Shown: positions 13,601-29,027 of the stretch, in pieces
Layout: each line of letters opens with the position of its first letter
How positions within the stretch are numbered: the first letter of the stretch is position 1
The notes under the pieces: model-generated
Told to the model about the DNA's origin: nothing
The model's database searches: none
The model's input: the letters and a program-made list of their open reading frames with translations, nothing else
Translations under genes and position numbers: made by a program
Origin: Chrysomallon squamiferum
Lineage: Eukaryota > Mollusca > Gastropoda > Neomphalida > Peltospiridae
Direction: 5' to 3'
Assembly: GCA_012295275.1 (NCBI GenBank)
Contig: CM022673.1
Location: forward strand, 20,853,913-20,917,912
Length of the DNA stretch: 64,000 bases

Positions 13601-16600
13601 TAATCGTGATTATACTGAAAATAAAGAAGGTAACATCATCAACAGTGACATCAAAAACTGTAACAAAAAATAACATTGTAATGATGATGATGATGTTACC
13701 TTCTTTATTTTCAGTATAATAACAAAAAACACTAATTCTAATATTACTACTCTACAACTACCACAACCATTATCAGTAATAATAATAATAATAATAATAG
13801 TTATGATGGTGATGATGATGTTGACATTAATATTATTTGCTAGGTGTTACCACTAAATGAATTTGCCCCAGAGTGGATGGCACCATCATTTGACATGTCG
13901 ACTAACAACTTTGTGTCTCAGACTATCAAAGAAGATGCTTCTGTTGGTACAAACATCACTACTTTTAAAGCTACGGACAAGGACATGGGTGCAGATGGCG
14001 ATGTTGTCTTCAGCATTGTTTCTATCACAGACAGTAAGATATTTAACACTAAAATTTATTTATAACTAATTAACAAATTTTATTATTTACAACTCCAGGA
14101 TTATCTCTCTGTTTGTCTGCCTACCTGCCTTCTTGCCTGACTATTTATCTACACACACAAAAACACCCCAGAAACAATCATGCTACTCTTTGCTACTAAA
14201 ATAAAATAAAATGGAAGGACAAAATATTGTTAACAACTATATTTACTTAGAATTTTTAAATATTTTTTTATAAGAAATCTATAAAATATTCATGTATCCA
14301 TATAACTTAATAATATATTTCTTTTAAGTCATCTAGACAGATCTGAATCAATGAGTTAATGCTCATAATATTACAACATCATATTTTTTCTAAACCTGAA
14401 AACAAAACAGACAGATCTGAATCAATCTGTTAATGCTCATAATATTACAACATCACATTTTTTTTCTAAACTTGAAAACAAAACTAAATAATTTAGTTTT
14501 TTGCAGGTTCAGGTGCTAGTTCTTCAGCTATATTTGTCATTGATTCATATTTTGGAATGCTGCGGGTAGCTTCCTCTTTGGACAGTGATGCATCTACTGG
14601 TGGAGAGGCTTACTACAACGTCTTAGTGGCAGCAACAGATTCTGGGTCAGTGGTAAAAAGTGTGACTGGGACACTTCAGATTATTCTGGAAAATGTGAAT
14701 GACAACATCCCTTTTTTAGAGAACTTTGATCCTTCACTTACAGTTGCAGAAAATACACCTGTAGGTAACATCATCCTCACACTTACTGTTGTTGACCACG
14801 ATGGTGATGATGTTGCAGTTTCAATGGTTGGTGGTGATGACGTGTATTTCATGATCAGTGGCAATAATGTCAAATTAAAAAAGGATTTGGATTATGAAAA
14901 GCAACAGTGTCATACTGTAGTTTTCAGGTAAAAGTTAAAACAGCACCAGTGAATATTTTAAACCAGTTTATTTTACTATATGTTTTGTTATATCTGAATC
15001 ACACATGTTTGATATTTAAAAGAAATGGAAATGATTAAACATTTGATCTCTCTCTCTCTCAACCTCTCTCTTGTCTTTTTCTGTCCATGCAAACTTACCC
15101 TTTCTGTCTTTGTCGCTCACATACACTAACCTAGAGATACAAAAATTATTGTCAAAGAAAATAGTCACTTGTTACATACAAATATGTGAATTTGTCTTTA
15201 AATTTGACAACTTCAATGCTTAAAAACAGTTATAAAAAAATAAAGTATATTTGTTTATTTGATATTTTTACCACATAATATCTCTAATTTTGAGAGTTAA
15301 AACTGTTTTGAGATTGAAGGGATTCATAAAGAAGCTAAAACTTGCCAAGTGAGTAAGCCAATACAAACTCAAGTTGTTCTTCATGTGATGTTGATTTTCC
15401 AGTTTGAATGATGCAAAGCACCAAGATAATGTCACATTAACAATATCAGTTGTGGATGTAAACGAGGGTCCTGTCATTCATGTGTTTACACCACTGACTC
15501 TGCCTGAAGAGTTGTCTCTAGGAACTTCTGTAGGTGCTGCATTTTATGTTACAGACAGTGATGAAGGTGATATCCACACCTACAGTCTGTCAGGTACTTA
15601 TATATCTTTTGTTCAAAATTTAAAATGTCACAAATTATGCTCTATGTAAATTTAGAAAGCTGTGAAGTTCTTGTGCAAAAATAGATTTTCATTGCAGTGA
15701 CCTATTAAGACTGATGTCTTTATTTTCTTCCTTTTTCATTTCTGTATTATTAAAGAATATATTTACATATGCAGAGCTTTACTTTTAAAAGAAACAAATT
15801 AAACTCCCAGAATTCTGGACATATTAATTATATATCATAAAAAAGAGGAAAAAACAAAAACAACAAAGAAATGAAACAGAAACCTTAAAATTGAATTATT
15901 CTATTTTAAAGGTCGGGATATGTCATACTTTGACCTGAACTCAACAAATGGTTTACTGTCAGTAAAAAACAGAATTGACCTTGAAGGAAACAGTGTTGTG
16001 TCATCACTGGAGATCACTGTCACTGTTAGAGATCAAAGGAGGACTGACTGACAGTGCAGATCTCATCTTCACAGTTCTGGATGTGAATGACAACTCACCA
16101 ACATTTTCACAGTCAGTGTACACAGTGAATGTCACAGAAGCAACTTCAGTCTCAGGTAGAAAAAACAACTCAATAATGAACATTTTTACATGTATGCCTC
16201 TTCTCTGTTCACTGTACAAACTGATTTATTTGAAGTAATGCATATAACCATGCAAATATTGTTTGGAGAAATGGCTCAACTATTTTTATGTTTATCTGAA
16301 ACTTTCTTACTTTGAATTTTGGAATGGTCTAATTAAATATAACAGATCTCTTTGTAAGATTATCAATAAATTTCTTTTTTCAACAATTTATCTAAGAAAC
16401 CAAAACAACATAACTAAACTTATTTTAATCTGAAAGATTTTCTTTTTTTCCTTTTTATTTTTATTTTTATTTATTTAAATTATTATTATTATTATTATTA
16501 TTTTTTTTTGTAGTTTTGGAAAAGATTGATTTAATTTAACATATAATTTATAAAATTATAAATAAATTTCATTTATCAACAATGAATCTAAAAAATTTTT

Positions 16601-19600
16601 TAAAATATTTGTCAGTTACATTATCTTCATTTCAGAAGAACTGTTAGAGTTGAACTGTTCTGATTCAGACTCTGGAAACAATGGTCAGTTTACTGTGTCA
16701 GTGTCAAGTGGAGACTCAGATCAAATATTCACCATCACTGGAACTAAACTGTTTGTTGATGGTTCTAAACTAGACTTTGAGTCTTTGACTGATCAGGATT
16801 ACAGAATCACTCTTACAGTGGAGGCTGTTGATTCTCCTGATTCAGGTCAAGCAAAGACTGGAGTCACTGTTGTTGTAGTTCTAGTAAGCTAAAATACATT
16901 TCCTATTGTCTCAAATGATTAATTTTTTTGCAATTTAGCACCAAACCTTTGCTAACAACAAAGTATAAAAGTAAAATAATATGTTAGTGAGAATGCAGGC
17001 AAGAAGGACTTTTATTTTTTTCATGCAGAGAAAGGAAATCTTTGAACAGTACATTTTTGAAAAATTCCTAGATATTCATTGCATTTCTCTTATACACAAT
17101 TGATGTCATAATAGAAAGAAATTAAAATTAATTAAAAAATGTATAAAATGTTTTCAGGTGTCACCAATGAATGAATTTCCCCCTGTTTGGGCCAGTCCAA
17201 GTTTTGACACAAATAAAGAGACATTTCCAGACAAAAGAGTCAAAGAGAACCTGAGTCCTGGGTCTAACATCAGCACCTTCCAGGCAACTGATGATGACCA
17301 GGGCAGAGATGGAGATGTTACTTATCTAATTCTGTCAACAACAGACAGTAAGAATTTTAACATACTTTTAAACATCACACCTTAACAATTTATTGTGTGA
17401 TAAAATTAACCTCAAACAAAATTTTATTATCATTTTATTATTTTTTTTAAAAGAAAGGATTTGATTGCAGTTCTCAAGATGATGCTAGTTTGTTTTGCTT
17501 TTTATTAATTAATTAATTAATTAATTAATTTAATATTCATTTATTTGTTTGTTTATTACTTCCTCTTACATTATTTTTCAGACACTGGAAAACAGCTCAC
17601 AAATATTTTTACATTAGAAACAAACACAGGAATTTTACATCTCTCAACCACACTTGATAGTGATGTTGCCACAGGTGGTGTGGACAATTACACTGTTGTA
17701 GTTGCTGCTGTTGATGGTGGATATCAGCAGAAGAGTGTTACAGGTTCTGTCATTGTTCACATAGAAAACGTCAATGATAACAAACCAGTTTTACAAGATT
17801 TTCAGAGCACTGTAAACGTGTCAGAAGCAGCTGTTGTAGGTGATATTGTTGCCGCTCTAACAGTTGTCGATTTTGACATAGATGACAATGTATCAGTGTC
17901 TGTTGTGGATGGAGATGTCCAGTTATTTAAAGCTGAAAGTAATTACATCAAACTAGCCAGAACTCTGGATTATGAATCTGTTCAGTGTCATTCCATTGGG
18001 ATCCAGTAAGTATTTTAATTTATACAGAGACACCTCAGTGAAAATAATAACTTATCTGAAAATAACATAATACTGGAATCTCAGTTTGCTCAGTTCAATT
18101 TTATTTTTAACTTTATTGTTTAACAAGTACATTGTGGTCTCCTGTGTTGTTTAGTTTTATGAAAGTCAAAACATTTTAATTTATTATTCATATTGTTTCA
18201 AAATTGTTTTCTTTTTCTATTATTCTTTAATTTTCTACTATAGTAGTTATCTTGTCATCATCAATTTTTATTATTTTTATTGCTATTGCTGTTGTTGTTT
18301 TTATAATAATAAAAATAATAACAATAATAATAATAATAGTGATAATTATTAATATCATATTATTATTATTATTTAGTATCAGTGATGGGAAACATGATCA
18401 GAATGTTACTCTTACTGTTCACGTCACTGATGTAAATGATAACTCACCACAACTCACAGTGTACTCACCAATACTTCTACCTGAGAAACAACCTACTGGA
18501 ACCAAGATATGTGGCCTATTTTCTGTAACTGATGCTGATGTGAATGATACTTTGACCTTTACCCTATCTGGTAGGCATATTCAATTTTTATTAGTAAATG
18601 TATTATTTATATTGTAACAGTTGCAAGAGACAAAACTTTTGTAATTTTTCATTATACCTATTTTATAACTGCTATCATAATGAAGGTTAATAAGAAAGAG
18701 ATTTTGACTCAGGATGATTGTTCAGGCAATCTTGATATTGTCCATTCAGTTAGAAACTGGATGAAGCTCTGTTCTGATATTGATAGCAAATCTGTGATAG
18801 TTTACTGGATTAATCTTTTAAGTTAAGTTGACCTTGAATAAAAGACATAGTGAAAAATTATCAGTTTTTTGAGGTGTCATTAAACAAATATTATTTTCAC
18901 ATTTTTATTTTAGGCAGTGAAGCCAGATATTTCAGTATTAACCATACTAGTGGAATTATAAAACTGAAGGAAGTACTTGACAAAGACAAAATTAATTCTA
19001 CAATAGAAGATGTTGTGCTGACAGTAACAGACTCAGCAGGGAATACAGACAACAAAACTCTGACTTTTGACATTCAGGACATCAATGATAATTCTCCGGT
19101 GTTTTCCCAGTGGATCTACATCATTAATGCAACTGAAGGAAAAATTTTAAATGGTATGTTAAGCATCAAAACATTGTGAAAATATCCTAGTCTAAATAAG
19201 AGGTTTTCTTTTTTGTGTATACTCCATGAAACAAAACATTCTGAATTTAATATTAAATCAAAACACTATCTGAAGTAAATGAAACATAAAGTTTATAATA
19301 CTGAAGAAAAAAAAATTAAACATTTAAAAAAAATAAAACTTCAGTGAAAATTAATTTAGTTTTCCTTTTAGTGATGGAAAACGAGGACATGCAGGAGGCA
19401 GTGTTCCAATTCATTTCAATCAATCAAAATTAACTTTCTCAAAATTCTCTTTCCTAACCTCAGCCTAATGACTTTAGTGTATCCTCAGTTCCTAAAACCC
19501 ACTTCCATCACTGTTCCATTTACTTTGTCTGCTCACTCACTGAAACACTTGTTATGTTGTAGGTCCTCTCTTGACTTTTGATGTTACTGATGGTGACTCT

Positions 19601-21658
19601 GGTGGTAATGGTGAGGTTTCACTGTCTGTTGATGACGGTGATGATGTCAACCCATTATTTACTATTTCTCAGAAACAGCTGTATGTAAACAGCAGCAGAC
19701 TAGACTATGAAGCTCTGAGGACTAAGGAATATCTTCTCAGTGTCAGAGCCAGTGACTCTCCACTGACTGGACTGGCTAGAAGCAGCTTTGCAATGGTTGT
19801 GGTAAAGGTGAATGTTTTAACTCATAAATCTAAAATAATTTTTATTATCAGATTAATATGCAAGATAGGTTCGTAAGTTTAGGAAAAGAGATTGACATTA
19901 TTTTTGTAGATACTAGTTTCTAGATTAAATGTGTTTCATTACTGTGAGAAAAAGAAAATTAATTAATATATAAAAAAGGATACACTTATAAAAATTCAAT
20001 TACAGTAAAAATCTGTATGTAATAAATAATGAATGTTTATATTGTTTCAAATAAAGATCATTAAAACAAATATTAATGGTTCTTTAGAAATGTCTATAAT
20101 TAAAAACCACTTGCCTTTATTGTTGTTGTTGTTGTTGTTATTATTATTATTATTTAAATTACAAAATTAAAATTAAAATACATTCTTTTACAGGTTTTGC
20201 CACTAAATGAATTTACACCTGAATGGGTAAGTCCTACACCTGATGCTACTGGAATGTTTCCAAATCTAACCATACCAGAAAACATCTCACTGGGTTTCAC
20301 AGTAGCAACATTTAATGCTTCAGATGATGATGATGGGGAAGATGGCATGATAGAATACAGCTTAGTGACAATCATTTCAGGTAAAAAAAACCAACAACAT
20401 TAATATCTTTTTTCTAATAAAAGTTTTGAAATATATCTTTCTTTATCAACAAATGCAGTATAATATTTATTGTTCTTATTACCCAGATTCTGGTGTCAGT
20501 GCAGATTCCAAATTCAAAATAGATCCAACCACAGGAACAATACATTCCAGTGATTTTCTCGACAGAGACCTGGAAACTGGAGGTGCACAATTTTATGATT
20601 TGAAACTGACAGCAAGAGACCGAGGAAATCCCAGTAAAGAGGTACAAGGAACTGTAAGGATATATCTAGAAAACATCAATGATAATAAACCACAATTCCA
20701 GAACGCAGTGGACAGGATTGATGTTTTTGAGAGTACAGCTGTAGGGCAGACAGTCTACTCAGTCACAGTGACTGACGAGGATGGTGATTTTGTAAACATC
20801 AGTGTACTGAACTCAGACAAACTCAGGAGTTGATGGGAAGGATGTTAAAATAGTTAAGAAATTTGATTTCCTTACAGATAAATGCATGTCTTTCACAATC
20901 AAGTGAGTTAATTTTGAATCTCAGCATTCTTAAAATCTTCACTATCAATATTAAAAAAAAATATATTAAATACATTTTAAATATATTTTTTCCTATAATA
21001 ACTAACAGACATAAATTATGAAATAATATGTATTAGTTAAAAAATTAACTTTAAATTGCTTTGGTCTTAATATCAGTGATGATGCTATTTAGAGATGAGA
21101 GATGATATGAATATGAAATAACTAAACACAGTGAATGTGTGCCTGCTCAGACATAAAATAGAAAGAGCAGAAAAAATCCCTATAGGCTACTTAAAAACAA
21201 ACATCAATTTTGTAAAATAGTAGCAGTAGCAGTAATAACAAAAACAACAACAACATCAATAACAATTATAATAAAACAGATACATTCAGTAATGTATTAA
21301 TGTATGTTTTTAACTGTGTGTGCCAGTGCTAGGGACGGTATCTATGAAACAAACATGACACTGTTTGTCAACGTGGTGGATGTTGCAGATCAACCTCCAC
21401 TGCTGGAAGCTGGATCCACAAGATGGATACAGGAAGAACTCGCAGTGGGATCTGCTGTGTGTGGACTCTATTACCTGACAGATGCTGACACCAATGACAC
21501 ACACACCTACACACTTGAAGGTGAGTAAACGTATTCAAATAAGATCTATGGAAGAATACATACATACTTACACATACGTACATACATACATAATATACAC
21601 ACAGACAGATAGAAGCTGGATACATAGACTGATAAATAGATAGATAGACTGATAGATT

Positions 21659-21692
<34 letters not shown>

Positions 21693-21762
21693 CTGATAAA
21701 TTGATAGATAGACTGATAGATTGATAGATAGACTGATAGATAGATAGATAGACTGATAGATT

Positions 21763-21796
<34 letters not shown>

Positions 21797-23616
21797 CTGA
21801 TAAATTGATAGATAGACCGAGAGAGAGATAGATATACACAAACATACACACACACAAACACATTCACAGACACATACATACACATACCCATATATATTGT
21901 TCTTTCAATTGCAAATTTCCTCATAATTCTACTGGAAAGTTCCAGTTATCAATTATCTGCACAATTTCCCATTATTACACTACCTTCACAGGATAAAAGC
22001 TGTGCCACACACCATTAAGTATTTATTTTCCACTTATATGAAATAAATGTACAAGTAGAAATGGTAGTACAAGTAGCAGAAGAAATAGTAAAAGTGGTGA
22101 AGTAGTGGTAATAGTGGTAGCAGCAGTAGCAGTAGTAATAGTTATAGAACTAGTAGTAGTAGTAATAGTAGTAGTAGTAGTAGTAGTAGTAGTATGTAGT
22201 ATTAATAACTAGTTATAATACACTGCAGTAGTAATAGCATTAGAAGTACTGTAACAGTAAAAATATTTCTGGAAATGAAGACATAGATCTAAATGCTTCA
22301 GATGAATTGTCTTGTAAGTATTATTGTTATTATTAGAACAGTATTTGAATATATACACACTACACAGTTATTAATATTACTGTGTGTGCTGGGAAATCAC
22401 TAAGGTTGTTTTTTGTTTCTTTTGACTCAGGTTCAGATATGAAATATTTTGCTATAAACACAAAGTCTGGTGTGATAACTGTAGCTGAACGAATTGACTG
22501 TGATGGTACAGATGGAAAGAAATTTATAACTGATCTCAAACTGACTGTCACTGATTCTGCAGGGCTGCAAGACAGCATCTACCTCAACATCTCTGTAAAA
22601 GATGTAAATGACAACAGTCCTGTGTTCTCTCAGCCTGTTTATTATGTCAATCTAACTGAAAACACAGCTGCCAGTAAGAGTTACTGATTACAAGCATTAG
22701 ATTTCATACAAAAAAAACTGATGAAATTAAAAACTAATCAATAATGGGTACAAATTCAAAAACAAACAAACAAATAAATAAATAAATAAACAAATGAATA
22801 AACATGGCATTTAATGACATATAAAATTGTGTAATTTCATCAAGAAGATTTGTTCTTATTCCTTAAGTATGATAAACTAGACTATATATAAAAACTGTGT
22901 ATGAAGAAATTCATTCTTGTGAATAATCAGCATCATCAAAATATACTGGATAAAGAAATACACTTTCATAGATAACTCAGCATCATTTTGAAATGTCTAC
23001 AATTTACACAATTTAAAATAAAATATGATAAATAATACATAATTTACCATTTTCTTTTGCTTTTATTGTGTGTTAAAATGTTCAGTTATGACATATTTTG
23101 CTTTGTCTTCTCTTGTTCACAGATAGTCAGATCTTGATGTTGTTAGTAAAGGATGTAGATTCTGGTAAAAATGCTGATATCACATTATCTCTGAACAACA
23201 ACAGTGAACTAAACAGTCAGTTTAAGATAGACGGGTTTGATCTGAAGACAGGAGCTGTTAATACAGATTATGATTCACTGACAGAAAACAATTACAAAGT
23301 TGTTTTGGAGGTAGCTGCAGTTGACAATCCAGAGACTGGTGACAGACAAACTGCAACAACAGTTGTTATTGTAGAGGTAAAGATACAGATATATCATGTG
23401 TTTGTAATGAAAAAACAGATTGTATGTTACACTGTGAAAGAGTGAAATGGAGATACTACAGTACCAGTTATACCCAGATTGCTTAGAGCCTCAGTGTTAT
23501 AATTCAGTTCAGAACCTTTTGTGATGATCATAATGATAATGTTAAAAATAAATTATTGATTAGTTCTTAACACGTTGTCTTACTAACATTATTAAGTATG
23601 AACACTTTTGTTTGTT

Positions 23617-23699
<83 letters not shown>

Positions 23700-24763
23700 T
23701 TTGTCTTATCAAAAACTATTCTTACTGAAGCTAGACTTATCTCTGATGTAATCATTACACAAAATCTTGTCTAATAACAATAATAAAGTATCTTCTATTT
23801 TAAACAAATTATAATGTTTGTGAAGATACTACCTCTGAATGAGAACAGCCCTGTGTGGAGAGTCCCCACAGTTGATGGCAGTGGAAGATTCCCTGATATT
23901 GTGATAGATGAGGACATATCACCTGGCACCAATGTATCAACATTTCAAGCAGCTGATGATGACAAGGGTGCAGATGGAGTTGTCACATATCATGTTGTGT
24001 CTGTCACTACTGGTGTGTTTGATATTTTATTTAAAGAAAACAACTGTAAGAAAATGTAAAAATGACCTGTAAAGTTAATTATTTAATTGTTCTGACTCAC
24101 ACACACATACAAAAATAACATGGGAAAGCAAAATAATTTTAATAAATTGTTATTTGCAGAAAATAACTACTTCTAAAATCTTCAATAATTTCAGATATAT
24201 TTTAAAATCATCTAATGATATAAACCTTATTTCACTATAGATATATAAATACATTTGTGTTATCTATTTTTGTAGACACAGGCCTAGTCGTGAAGGATGT
24301 ATTTTCACTTGATTCTGAGTCAGGTATTTTTAGAACAATGACAACTCTTGATCGAGATGTAGACACGGGTGGAGTCAGGTTCTATGACGTGACTGTAGAA
24401 GCCAGGGATGGGAATACGTCTCCGCTGACAACACAAGGAACTGTTCGCATTCTTCTAAACAACGTCAACGACAACCCACCACTGTCACACTGTTTTTATG
24501 TTGCTCACGTGAAGGAGAACGTCAGTGTTGGTGACACTGTGTTAACACTTCCAGTCTACGATGCTGATAATGAGAGTGTGTCGTTTACTCTGTCAAACTC
24601 TGATGTTGTTGACATCAAGTATGGAACTAGTGTTGTACAGGTTGTGAAAATCTTGGATTTTGAAACTCAGGTTTCTCATACTGCACAAATAAGGTAATAA
24701 AGAATTATTTTTATGATAGAGTCTGTAATATTTGTGTAGAGTAGAGTATGTATAAATATGACA

Positions 24764-24862
<99 letters not shown>

Positions 24863-26144
24863 TTTCACTTCATTGATCATCCTTACAGTTAAAACACACA
24901 CACATACACACACATACACATTTTTTATTGCTATATCAAAACAAATTATTTTATTTAAGTGTCACAGATGGTAAACATGTGGTTAACTCAACTTTGATAT
25001 TAATGGTTGTGGATGTGAATGATGAAACACCAGAAATAACCACAAACAATCTACAAATACCTGAGGAAATGAAGCCAGGGTCAGAAATCTGTGGTGCATT
25101 CACAGTAACAGATAAAGATGGTGGAGACAGACTGACATTTTACCTTGATGGTAAGAGAGACATCATCAAAACTGAATGTATTTTTTTTGTTTTTTTTAGT
25201 AAAACTGAAACATTTTTGTTAATATAAGTAACTATTATGCTAAGTTCAAGACAGGTTGTATTTGTTTTAACCTTTCTACATAGCTAAACATTACAAACAG
25301 TAATTTCAGTATGTCAAATTTTCCATTATATAATTATCTAAATTTCATGTCAATACAATAGATTATTTTGTTGCTCTTGGGGTGTCAATAAAATTTTTTT
25401 GTATTTCCCTCAGTTCAATTTTGTCACTTTAAAACATTGCATCAAGATTCTTCTCTTATTACTTGTCTGGTCACTAAACACAGTATATCAAAATATAATT
25501 AAAAATCTGTTCAGTGGATAATTGAATCAAACATTTCTCTTTTGTTTTTATGCTATTATGTTTCTTTTAATATTGGATAAAAAAAAAAAAAAACCTGCAA
25601 ATTAAAAATGTCTGAACTTGTTTCAGGTGAACACAGTGACTATTTTGCTATAGATTCTCTAAATGGAGTCCTCAAAGTAAATAAACCTGTTGACAGAGAT
25701 GCACAAGAAGGAATCACTTTTGACAATTTGACATTAACTGTAAGAGATGAGGCAGGACATGGAGTCAGTTCATCTTTAAATCTTACTGTAATAGACATCA
25801 ATGACAACTCTCCTGTATGTACAGAAGATGTTATTAATGTCACTGTGAAGGAAAATTCTGAAGACAGTGAGTCAAACCTTTTATCTAAACTTGAAGTGTC
25901 AACAAAATGATAAAGTTACTCCTTTCTCATTTACAGTAATATATCATTCAGCCTTATGGTTTTGATTAGAATATATGTTTATGTTTCAACCACTGGTATC
26001 TTCAAAGATTTGATATTTTACTTTTTTTTTTTTTTTTTTTTTAAGCATAAACAGAAATGAGAGCATGTATTAGTTTGTGTGATATATATTTTAGTGTTGT
26101 ATGTATGTGTTTTATGTGATGTGCTTATACTTGTATGTATCTGG

Positions 26145-26197
<53 letters not shown>

Positions 26198-28704
26198 GTG
26201 AGTGTGTGTGTACACCAGTACATATTTTGCCTGTTCTTTATATACAGTTCTAACTAAACATACTTTCTCTATTTCAGGACAGTATCTCACTTCTGTTAAG
26301 TGTACAGACATTGACTCTGGTTCTAATGGTAACATTAGTATATCAGTAGCATGTGATGACAGAGTTTTCTATCTGACTGGATCAAGACTGTATGTGAATG
26401 GCAGCTCTGTGGACTATGAGAAGAACAAGGATCACTTCTACACACTGGTTATTAAAGTTACAGATCTCCCCGTCACTGAACACACACACACCACACAGGT
26501 TCTCGTGTATGTCACGGTATGTGATTAGGGTACAGGCATGATTACATTAGTATAAAACATAATTTGTTCTGAAATCTGTACAACTCACTTCTCTTTATTT
26601 GTTTATTTATTTATTTATTACAATTATTTATTACAATTATTTTGTCATCAATAATACATTCCAAGCAACTGAAAATTATAAATATTATTTTAATTATTTA
26701 CTTTCATTTTTAGAAGTTGTTAAAACTGTTAGTTATAGCAAAACAACAAATGAATAGCCTAATTAACCCGTTAACAGATTTTGTCTGAAAATGAATATGA
26801 CCCTGAATGGAGCAACCCACAGACTGATAACATGGGGATGTTTCCAGACATATCTGTAGATGAAGATACAATGTCTGGAAAAGAGATTTTTAAAGTCTCT
26901 GCTGTTGATGATGATGATGGAGCAGATGGAGATGTGCGATACAAAATCAAATCAGCAATTTCAAGTGAGAAAATAAATTTATATTTATAATTAAAAATTT
27001 TGAAACTATTTTTAATACATATATGCTCTTAATAAAGACTTACTTCTGTAATAACATGAAAGCTGGTTGGACAGACATTCATATATAAAAACATACACAT
27101 GTACGTACAGTGTACACAGTCAGAAGAAGAAAAAGAGGCAGACTTCTACAGGGAAATCATATAAATTGAAATAATTTACTTGCATACATAGACTTTTACA
27201 TATATATCATTTACTTATGTACATATTCTTTACATAGAAATCATTTACATATACAGGATTTACATATATACATAGACTTTACATAGAAATCATTTACATA
27301 TACAGTATTTACTTATATACATAGACTTTTACCTATATACATCATTAACTTACATATGGAGTTTTACATAGAAATCATTTACATTTGGACTAGGAGACAT
27401 ATTTTTATGTCGACATCATTTATATATGAACACACACACATTCATACATACACAGACAGACAGACAGACCTAGAGATATAGATATGCAGATGTTTACATA
27501 AAAGCATTTACATCCACACCTACAGATTTTTACATAGCATTTACAATGTGTATATACGAATTGTTTTTGAAACATCAAACTAGCAGAAACTCAAATAGGA
27601 AACACTGCAGCAAACTTTGTTCAAATCTCAATTTTATTATTCTTACACAAGGCTTTTACTATTATAGGTAATGGTGATGATTCAGTCAGTGTATTTAACA
27701 TTGACAGTTCAACTGGTTCACTAACAATAGTCAAAATGTTGGATGCTGATTCTGCAACTGGTGGGGTCGAGTTTTATATCCTCACTGTTGAAGCTAGAGA
27801 TCTTGGAAATGTTGCGAGGAAAACAACAGGAACAGTTAAAATTATTTTACAGCCAGTAAACGACAATCCTCCTAAATTTAGCTCATCATATTTCAAGAAA
27901 TACATTTCATGCAAGACTGTGCTGGACACAGAGATATTAAAACTAACAGTACATGATGCTGATGGTAACAGTGATGTGTGGTTCTCGGTTGTTAATGGGT
28001 CTAGTGATGTTGTTGAAGTGAATCCATCCACTGGATCAGTCGTGTTTAGAAAGTTCCCATCACTTGAGTCAACACGCGACTTTGAAAAAACTTTAAAAGT
28101 GCGAGTAGCTGATGTAAATGATGACACACTACACGACGAAGCGTACATCAGCGTTGTGTTTGAAGACTGCTCACCACCAGTCAGGAACTGTTCAACAGTT
28201 AGTAGTCAACAAGGTGAAAAGACCTTTTCTTAATATTTGTATAATAACTTACTGAAGGATGAAAAAATAAACTAATAATAATTATATCCGAGAAACAAGA
28301 CAAATAAATATATAACAGTGATTTTGAATATAATACAATAAAATATATTTATAATTAATATACAAAAATTACTTATTATATAAAAATAAATATTTTTAAG
28401 AACAAAACAAACATATAAATGTAATTTATTTATTGTTATTTTTTATAATCACTTTTAAACCAATTAATAAATATGCTTTTTCATTTCCATATAGAACAAT
28501 AAAAAAACTTTTTTTTTGAAAAAGAACAAAGCCATATTGTGGGTGTAGAAGATAGTTTTATTTTACTTTCAGACGTCAGTGATCTGGTAAGTGAATGGAC
28601 TCTCAGAGGTCTACTCGTGGTTTTTGGTATGGGAATGATGGTTGTCATAGCAATGTATATGAAACTAAAATTGTAAGTTTTATATCAAATTCATTTCAAA
28701 ATTG

Positions 28705-28757
<53 letters not shown>

Positions 28758-28975
28758 CAAAAATAATAGTAAAAATAGTAATAATAATAACAACAAAAAT
28801 AATACTAAAAATAGTAATAATAATAACAGAATGTACCAGTTAACAATTAATAATAATAATAATAATACATCCTATAATTGTGATGGTGATGATGACATAT
28901 TAGTATAGTAACTGTAACTGATATTACTGGTATAGTTACAATGTTGCTACAAGTATATATATATTACAGTGTTGT

Positions 28976-29027
<52 letters not shown>

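Noticed and set aside
21368-21924. Long minus-strand frames rich in YLSI/SIYL repeats
   Set aside because: They are translations of the GATA minisatellite and of the antisense of cadherin exon C, not genes.
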